A DNA stretch of 64,000 nt from positions 55,888,091 through 55,952,090 of the forward strand of contig CM075853.1 in the NCBI GenBank assembly GCA_037975125.1, given 5' to 3'. Below the pieces are notes generated by a model. It searched no databases. It was not told the origin of the DNA and saw nothing but the letters and a program-made list of their open reading frames with translations. This DNA comes from Latrodectus hesperus. Lineage: Eukaryota; Arthropoda; Arachnida; Araneae; Theridiidae. This document shows, piece by piece, positions 54,736-64,000 of this stretch (positions are counted from its first letter, which is position 1; each line of letters begins with the position of its first letter). The position numbers were made by a program, and so were the translations under genes.

Positions 54736-57700
54736 AAGTTGCTATTTATTCATAGATAATATGATTTTCCCAAAAATAAGCAGTTTTCCAACTTCATTCC
54801 GAAATCGATAAAATAAACAATTCGCAGGGTAGCTGAAGTCAAGAGATTAAGGAAAGAATATATTTTGGTTTTCTTAAGAGAAGATCTTTTTTATAGTTTT
54901 ATTCAGTCCAAGAAATCGACATGATTCTCCTGTGTTTTTTCGCTTTTGTCTGGAATTTTTTTTTCTCGCATATCTTATTGAATTTAGAAATTCCGCCAAG
55001 AAATTTTAGCTTTGTTTTTTTATTTAATAACTTTTTTGATGAAAGTCAGATTCAAAATTTCCAACAGCGATTATATTTTCCTTAGCCAAAACTTAAGGAA
55101 ATTATTAGCATTATATAAAATAAATTCATATCGTTAAAAATTTATTTCATGAGTAAACTTTCATAAATTAAAAAAGTAAAAATAATTTCTTAAACACTTT
55201 TAAAATATCAAAAATCTTTTGATTAACTTCTCATTTTTTTATTATTTTTTACTCAAACTAAACTAAAATATTATATAATATAATTTTTCACTATTAAACT
55301 AAAATTTCTTAAAGTTAAAATTATCTCAACCATGAAATTAAAAAAAAAAATCCATTTCTGGGCATGCAATATTTAAAGTAAGATAAGTTATAATAAAATT
55401 AAAACCAAAAAGTTGGATTTGAATAAAATTTAATAAAAACATTTCCATTCTATCCTACAAATAATTTAAGAATTGTGTTAAGTTTGTTTCAAAGTCAAAA
55501 TATTTTCAAATATTTTGTAATGATTATTTTACAATGACTTCCTTAGTTTCGCAATATTTGTAATCTATATATTTACAAACAAAATATCCTCCCTTAACAT
55601 TTGTAAACTTTGATGAAATCTAAAAGAGGATATATTTTCTTAACTAGCAGTTATACTTTTAAATATCTTGCTTAAACTAGAAACTTAAATAATGTTTAAA
55701 TAATAATGATCTCTACTAAATTAGGCATATTTTTGATATTTTTTCATACTTTATAGATACCTGTAAATTTATTAGGGTGTAAAATTTCTATGCTTTTGTT
55801 TTTATTACTGTTAAGATTACAAGGAAAAGGAAAACATTATATACATTTTAATTATTCACCGTGGTAAGTTAGATTTTAAATATCACAACTTAATATTATA
55901 TGATAGATTTATAAAATAAAACAAATTTTTCATGTCATAGAAAATGAGAAAATGCGTCATAGAAAATGAGAAAATTTCATTAAAATAAAAATATGAACCA
56001 ATTTAACAAAATATTTTATTATAAAAGCGCATTATATTAATCATAACAAATGTATTTTACAAGTTATTTATGATGTGTTTTATCAAAATTAGTTACAGAC
56101 ATTACTTTTAATATATCCCTAAATAGAACAATGAGAAATAAAAAAAATAATATAATTTAGAAACATGAATCGAATCTTAAACTGTTCTCGATAATTGTTT
56201 TTGTGATGGAAAACAATTATCTCAAAGGAGATTGTAAATTCGTTAATTTAAGAGGATAATTTGAGGCATGAAAAGTATTTGTGAAACGAAATCTATTTTA
56301 CCTTAAAATTGTCAATTAAGATAATCTACTGTATCATTGTATATGTCTTATTTAATCTAATTTATTGGGTCATTGTAATGTTTCGTAAAGTGAAGGAATT
56401 TAAATAGCATTGGCACAGTCTGAAGCGAGCTAGAAATCCCAACAGAGGAAGGAATAAAATTCTAAAATGATATTGAATCTAGTATTTCAAACAGCTATTT
56501 GTAATTTTATTTTCTTCTCTCGTAATCCAATCCCTTGAGATCTGTACAGAATGAACTTCGTATGAAAATGTCATGACTCCATTAAGTGACTCTGACAACT
56601 GCTAATGTTAATCAGCTAATTTCCAAAATGCATGTTTCTGATCATTGCTTAACTTAACCAATTCGCATAAAACAATAGAATTATCCAAACAATTAAATTT
56701 GATTTAAATGCTATTATATATATTAATGATTAGTTAGAAAATCGGATCACGGAGAAATGTAAATTTAATAACAATCATGTGAACTCTAAATTGTCCGTTT
56801 CCCTTTCTTCTTATACCAGAAAGATCAAGCTGTACCAAATTATTAATGTAAAATTGATAACATTAATATTCATTTAAATTGTAGAAAAAATTGCAATTTC
56901 CACAAAAATACATTTCCCTTTTTTAATTTTCTGAATGATAAACCTGTGGATATGATTTACAACTTTCTTTTATTTTCTCGCTTATTTTAACAATTCTCAT
57001 AACTACATACTTAGAGGATCTTTTGTGATATTTTTTATAGATATATCATATCTGAATAACAATGCTATACACATTCTTCTGGCAAAGGTATTTTCTTATC
57101 TCAATAAAATCTACTGATTTCTAACATTTTTTCTCTAAAAATGTAATGTGTTATTTCGATTGGTTATTATTTTAATCTTCCTCAAAAAAGGTAGTAAAGA
57201 TAAAATTTTAACTCTGCTTTGTAAATTCATTGTTTTAAGTGATTTTTGGTTTTACTATAAATATATTTATAAGAGTTCCAAGTGCATTTTACGACTCACG
57301 GTTACAATTCATCTTGAAACTGTAAAATATTTTGCTCATATATATTTATAATGCATTGTAAGAAATTATTGAAAAATTTCATAAATATAATTGTTACATT
57401 TCCTTATTTCTATAGCTTTGAGGAGTTTTCTATAAATTTGTGATTTATGAGTTTTGTCATAATAGTTTGATTTATTTCAAATAAAGTTAACATTGATTTC
57501 CAAGTTCATACAAAATAAAAAATACCATTTATGTATTTATAACACAAGCGCACTCATTATATATTAGTTGATTGAGCAATGAAATAAATTAAATACTCAG
57601 GTTGAGCCAAAAATTTTAAATTTATAAATGGTTTACTATTAGATAAGTTTATAATTCTTTTTTGATTTAAGAAATATTTGACATAGATATATATCATATT

Positions 57701-57899
57701 CAAATATTTTATATATTCTTAGAAATAACTTGTTTGCATATTATACTGTTTTGTTAATTGTTTCATTTTATATATATACGATTTTATATTATACACGTTA
57801 CATTAGGTATTATATACATTTTATATTATGAGATAAAGAAGAGACTCATTTTCGCGTTGCCATTGAATGAAGTGAAAATAAATATGCAAGCTATTATAT
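54736..57899. other. AT-rich non-coding stretch
   Basis: A 22-bp unit (GTCATAGAAAATGAGAAAAT) is duplicated at about 55933-55976. Nothing else identified. Confidence 0.6.
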
Positions 57900-58720
57900 A
57901 ACGTTTTTGAGACACCAGTCAGTCGAGAGTAGGAATATCAGTCATTATAGAAAAAGCTCAACTATACACATTCATCAATCGTAAGTAGTGAAGAGAATTA
58001 GACGTGTCGAAGGAGCACCTTTGATATTGTTTGCCTTACAATTTTAAACTATGCTAACAAGTCTGCTAATTGAATATGTCAAGTGTTTGAGGTTGGTGTT
58101 GGAAAGGAAATTAAGGTAAAGCATTGGTTGTACAAATTTATGTCGGGAGATTTGTTCTTCTGTAATGAAGTTGATTTCTGGTGGGCTAATCGTGAAGTGA
58201 TTGCCTAAGAGCTGCTACCAATGGGATAATCCGTCACTGTGGAGCTGTACTCAATACTTGAAACGTTGTCAAAGAAGCATTACAACAAAATGAGCCAGCA
58301 CAGGTTAATCGCGTAGATGAATTGTTAAATAAATTATAAAATGGGAATAACAAAGCGAGGTCGACAGATTTATTTCCTGAAATAAACATTGCTGCAGACT
58401 CCTGCAGATGGAGACGATTATATCATTTCATGTACGCCGCTGTGTCCACCTGAGAAAGCATTTTCCCAGATGAAACACTGGCCTTTCACATCCCTCACAA
58501 GTAGGCATCATGGGGCAAAAATAGGGATAATGTGAGAGCCATGAGAAGTTTTCTGCTGGAGAACACAAGTGGAATTCGCATTTGTCAAAGCAATTATTAA
58601 TTGATCAGATTAACATCTTTATTGACACAGTACACTACAAGAGAGATGAAATTTCGTAACAATAGACTGCATATCTGTTACTTGTTGGCATCTTTATGAA
58701 CTCCTCTCGGGGTTGTTCTG
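57900..58720 (+). pseudogene. Probable decayed mariner-type transposase
   Basis: Plus-strand translation gives VGKEIKVKHWLYKFMSGDLF (about 58095-58155), which fits the N-terminal 'W-x-x-x-F-x-S-G-D' motif of mariner/SETMAR-type transposases. About 300 bp later comes a possible first-Asp region (FPDETLAFHI or, in another frame, QMKHWPFTS) near 58470, and scraps thereafter. Frames are broken every 20-40 codons and no terminal repeats were found. G+C is higher than in the flanks. Confidence 0.4.
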
Positions 58721-59510
58721 CAGTCTTTTGTATACTTGGTTTCCTTCCATGATTATGAGCAAAAATAACAATTAACTAAGAATAGGTTTTCTTCCATGGA
58801 GAAAACCAATATCTAGCAACAACTGCAATTTCCACTTCTTTTTACTACAGTGAACACAAGCAGATGGAGAAATGCACTGTCAACAATATATTTTAAATTT
58901 ATCATTAAGGCTATTAATATTAATCTTTACAAATGAAAATTGAACACATATTTATTTTCTAATCAAATAAAAGTTTCCAATGATTAAACACTTAAAATAA
59001 AAAATATATATATCTGGTATTATCGTTGCTTAAAGTAAAGTTAAAAATAGTTTTGCTATGAAAATACAATCTTAAAAATAGAAGGATTATTTTAGAAATC
59101 TGTGGATGTCAGACTATTCAAACTGGTTTACATACTTACGCAAATGATTTTAGGCATTTAATTGAGTAAAAAAGATTTAATTTGAAAAAGATTAGAAAAG
59201 TGAGAAATATGAGTTATCCTGGGGTCATTGAAATATTTTTATGAGTTAATTTTAATAATTTTAGAATGTTAATTTTTAGGTAGTAGGAATTAAATTTCAC
59301 TATGTTTTACTGCAATTTCACTCACTATTATTAAATATATCACATGCAGTAATTGGATAATAATATTTTTTGTTATACATTTTAAGGTTCTTCAAATAAT
59401 CAATAAATAACAAAGTAGATATCATAGATCTGCAATATGTTAAAATAGAGTTACAAATATGTAAACAGTTATATATTTTCTTTTATTAAAATTAATAAGG
59501 TATTTAATGC
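58721..59510. other. AT-rich spacer
   Basis: No feature recognised. Confidence 0.6.
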
Positions 59511-59833
59511 TAAGGCTTTTTTATATTAAATACATGTGCATATATTTGCAATTAACATAAAGTTGTGGTGTTCAATATAATTACATGAAAGTAAGAAATA
59601 ATTATATCACTAGTAAATATTATTATGTTTAATATCGAAATTTTATAAATTTTAATTTATAATAAATATGCTTCCTTTTATCAATTAAAAAGATTCTAGT
59701 TTTAAAAATTGATATTCCTGTTTGAATTTATGTTAAGATATATGCACATACTTTTTTAATAATTATATTGAACACCACAACTTTATGTTAATTGCAAATA
59801 TAAGCACATGTATTTAATATAAAAAAAGCCTTA
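59511..59833. mobile_element. MITE-like element with 73-bp inverted repeats
   Basis: The left repeat (59511-59583) starts TAAGGCTTTTTTATATTAAA; the right (59760-59833) is its inverse with one substitution and one extra A. The 176-bp core is AT-rich and non-coding. The tips TAAGGC...GCCTTA might carry a TA target duplication, but the flanks are too AT-rich to be sure. Small, non-coding and symmetrical, it fits a MITE. Confidence 0.75.
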
Positions 59834-59837
59834 ATGG

Positions 59838-59991
59838 TTAATTTTTCCTTTTTGAATAATATACATATGAAAACTTTTATTAATATGTAAAGATATTTGC
59901 AATTAATTGTTTAATTGCAATAAAATGTTTAATTTTTCCTTTTTGAACAATATACAAATGAATACTTTTATTAATATGTAACGATATTTAT
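59838..59991. repeat. Tandem duplication, period about 91 bp
   Basis: TTAATTTTTCCTTTTTGAA starts at 59838 and again at 59929; each is followed by about 45 bp of closely matching sequence. It abuts the MITE-like element. Confidence 0.85.
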
Positions 59992-60552
59992 AAATTAATT
60001 CAGTTAGGCTGAAAAGCTGAAAATATTAATACTTTATGAGCAGAAACATAATAATAAAAGATCGTAAATTCATGAGAACGTAAATATTCTTCCGCACTAA
60101 AAATTGATTAATTAAAAGATATGAGAAACAACCTCAAAAATCTAATTAAGGAAGTATTTAAAATGTTATTATGCATCACGCAAAGGCGCAGTATTTTAAT
60201 ATGAGTTTACGCTAAGGTGGTAAGACAGGCATTTTAATTTTAATTGGAATAAAAAAATGTGGTTTGTGTAAATGGTCTGTAATACTTCCATCGTCATATT
60301 AACTCCTGTCAATTATATTACTCCAAATATTTATCCTGTATAAATTGAGAGGCTTAATTATGAGCTTGATGGATTATGTAATAAATGACTTATGAGTTTG
60401 AAAGAAACGAAAGATTTTAGTTCTACTTTTATATTTAAATCTTTTCTTGGAACAATATATGCATTAACATTTAATTTCATTATGTTTTTTTTATATTCTT
60501 ATGGTACTAAATAATAGAAACACAAATAGTGAGTACTTTATTTATTACATAT

Positions 60553-60590
60553 AAGTAAATAACATACAACAATCTGTATGTTATTTACTT
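60553..60590. repeat. Perfect 16-bp stem hairpin
   Basis: AAGTAAATAACATACA pairs exactly with TGTATGTTATTTACTT around ACAATC. No following U-tract or gene that would give it a role. Confidence 0.85.
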
Positions 60591-62059
60591 TGTATGCTAA
60601 TTAATGAAAATTTCAATGATATGTAAGAAATGAACTTAGTCTAATATAACGAATAAAAATGGTAATTTTTTTCTGGATTTAATTTAATCATGAGTGCATT
60701 TTATACATTATTTTTGTCTCTTTAGGAAACATTAGATGAAATTCTCATGTTATTTTTGAATGTTTTAAAAATTAATTGATATTTAATTGTAGCAATCAGA
60801 AAATTTAAAAACTTTAAAAAATAAGTACCTAGAAACCTGTTTCTAAGAAATATGTACATAATAAATATTATTTCAAAAATTACGGTACTTAAATATTTTA
60901 TAAAAATAGATGAAATTACAAATTATTAGAAATAAAAGCAATATTTAAGTTCATCTTTATTTAAAATAAAGCAATTGACTCACTTTGCATGACGTCAAAG
61001 TCACGTGCCAAGTACACAGAGATATATTTATTTTGTTTATTTAATGCGTCCGTCACATAAACTCGATTAAATTTAAATCATAGGTTACAAGCAATTCTGC
61101 GCTTATATTTATTTAGTCATTTTGTCTGTAAGACTTCATTTCTGATTTGCTCTTCGTCCATATCTGTTGTTTATTTCAGTGAAATAAATATTTTGAAAAA
61201 GGAAAATGGCGACAAAATTTGAGATACACAGGATTATTTTTTTAAAAAACATTTGACTTCTTTTGATAATATAATGTAAGCAGCTTCATTACTCATTCAT
61301 TTCACATAAAGTATTTCTGACGACAAATTTCTTTTGCAACAAAAAAGCTTTCCTTTTTTTTCGTCAAAATACTTCTTTTTTCCACATTAGCTAAAATTAT
61401 TCAGCTAATTTAAACATATAGGAATTTGTGAAAAAAGCATGAAATCCAATGATTTATTTACTATCGAATGTGATATTGTTGATGTTTAAAAAAATGGCTA
61501 TCAAGCTGTTGCATAAAATTAAAATGGACATTTTTTACAAAATTCAAATACCACTATACACCAATAATAACATAAATAATCTACGTTTGGTATTTGTCAC
61601 ATGACAAGTACTAAGCATGGAAGTGCCATCTGGTGAAGAATTGAGTCCATTGGTAAAAAACTTAAAAATGGTCCTTTACATTTTAAATATTTGTTGAATG
61701 ACTTTTGGGTGTAATTTAATATTACAAGAGCATTACGCATAGTCAAAATATGACTTTTTGATGAAAGAAAAGTGTTTATTGATAATTGAGAAATGTTTAT
61801 TAAGAAATGTATCATATTGATTATATTATAGAAATTTTATTTTGATTTACTGATACTTTTATTTTTTTCTTTTAAGTACTAAGCATAATTTCATATTTTT
61901 CAAGGAAATCAATTGATAAAATATAATTAAACTGATAATTATAATTATATTTAAGTATTTCCAATGAGTTCAAAAATAATAAATTTTATATAACTTTGTC
62001 TAAATCATATTTCAATGGTATTATGTTTTCAAATATAAATTCATACATGTAGACTACAT

Positions 62060-62060
<1 letters not shown>
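60591..62060. other. AT-rich stretch with a CRE/E-box pair
   Basis: TGACGTCA at 60990-60997 and CACGTG at 61002-61007 lie 4 bp apart in a slightly GC-richer patch. A splice-acceptor-like TTATTTCAG (about 61180) and AAAATGGCG, an ATG in good context (61203-61211), lie about 200 bp downstream, but the frame closes after 16 codons. Suggestive of a promoter, not shown. Confidence 0.3.

Positions 62061-64000
<1,940 letters not shown>

Overview
This is a strongly AT-rich eukaryotic window. Its gene-like content is almost entirely transposable-element (TE) wreckage with short, possibly spliced coding pieces in between. The mix of Tc1/mariner transposons, a piggyBac relic, a Helitron helicase, a Ty3/Gypsy pol, a LINE with RNase H, tRNA-derived SINEs and many long (TA)n arrays suggests an arthropod, and I would guess an arachnid, perhaps a spider. 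That guess rests on remembered TE families, not on a search. There are no prokaryotic operons, no rRNA genes, no CRISPR arrays and no intact host gene.

Layout. 1-11 kb is AT-rich non-coding sequence with a (TA)n array and a 23-24 bp minisatellite. 11-14.5 kb holds minus-strand signals that could belong to one spliced gene: a promoter-like patch near 14.45 kb, a splice donor near 14.29 kb, coding-like blocks at 12.5-12.9 kb, and a short last exon at 11.1-11.2 kb followed by AATAAA. 14.7-20.7 kb is a large inverted repeat with arms of roughly 0.8-0.9 kb. Both arms carry a copied coding fragment and an unidentified repeat. The spacer holds a bounded 1.29 kb mariner-like transposon, a tRNA-derived SINE and two minus-strand coding fragments. 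21-31 kb is mostly empty, with (TA)n arrays, a second SINE and one candidate exon.

31-39.3 kb is the best-resolved TE cluster. It has a complete 2.0 kb long-TIR Tc1/mariner element with TA target duplications, a Tc3-like transposase gene split by a piggyBac deletion derivative flanked by TTAA, a second long-TIR element sitting inside a (TA)n array, and a nearly perfect 224 bp palindrome next to it. 41.3-49.5 kb is nested retro- and DNA-transposon debris: Tc1 remnant, LINE reverse transcriptase/RNase H, (TA)n, Helitron 3' end with helicase, an LTR-like GC-richer block, and Gypsy RNase H-integrase. 51.5-52.4 kb is another decayed Tc1-like transposase and 57.9-58.7 kb a faint mariner relic. 59.5-60 kb holds a MITE-like inverted repeat and a tandem duplication. 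62.06-62.53 kb is a (TA)n array of about 465 bp.

Every transposase, helicase, reverse transcriptase and integrase frame carries stops or frameshifts, so nothing here looks autonomously active. The most informative structures are the nested insertions, which give relative ages, the inverted duplication of a coding fragment, and the repeated placement of (TA)n arrays at or inside TE ends. I did not find a convincing new biological system.
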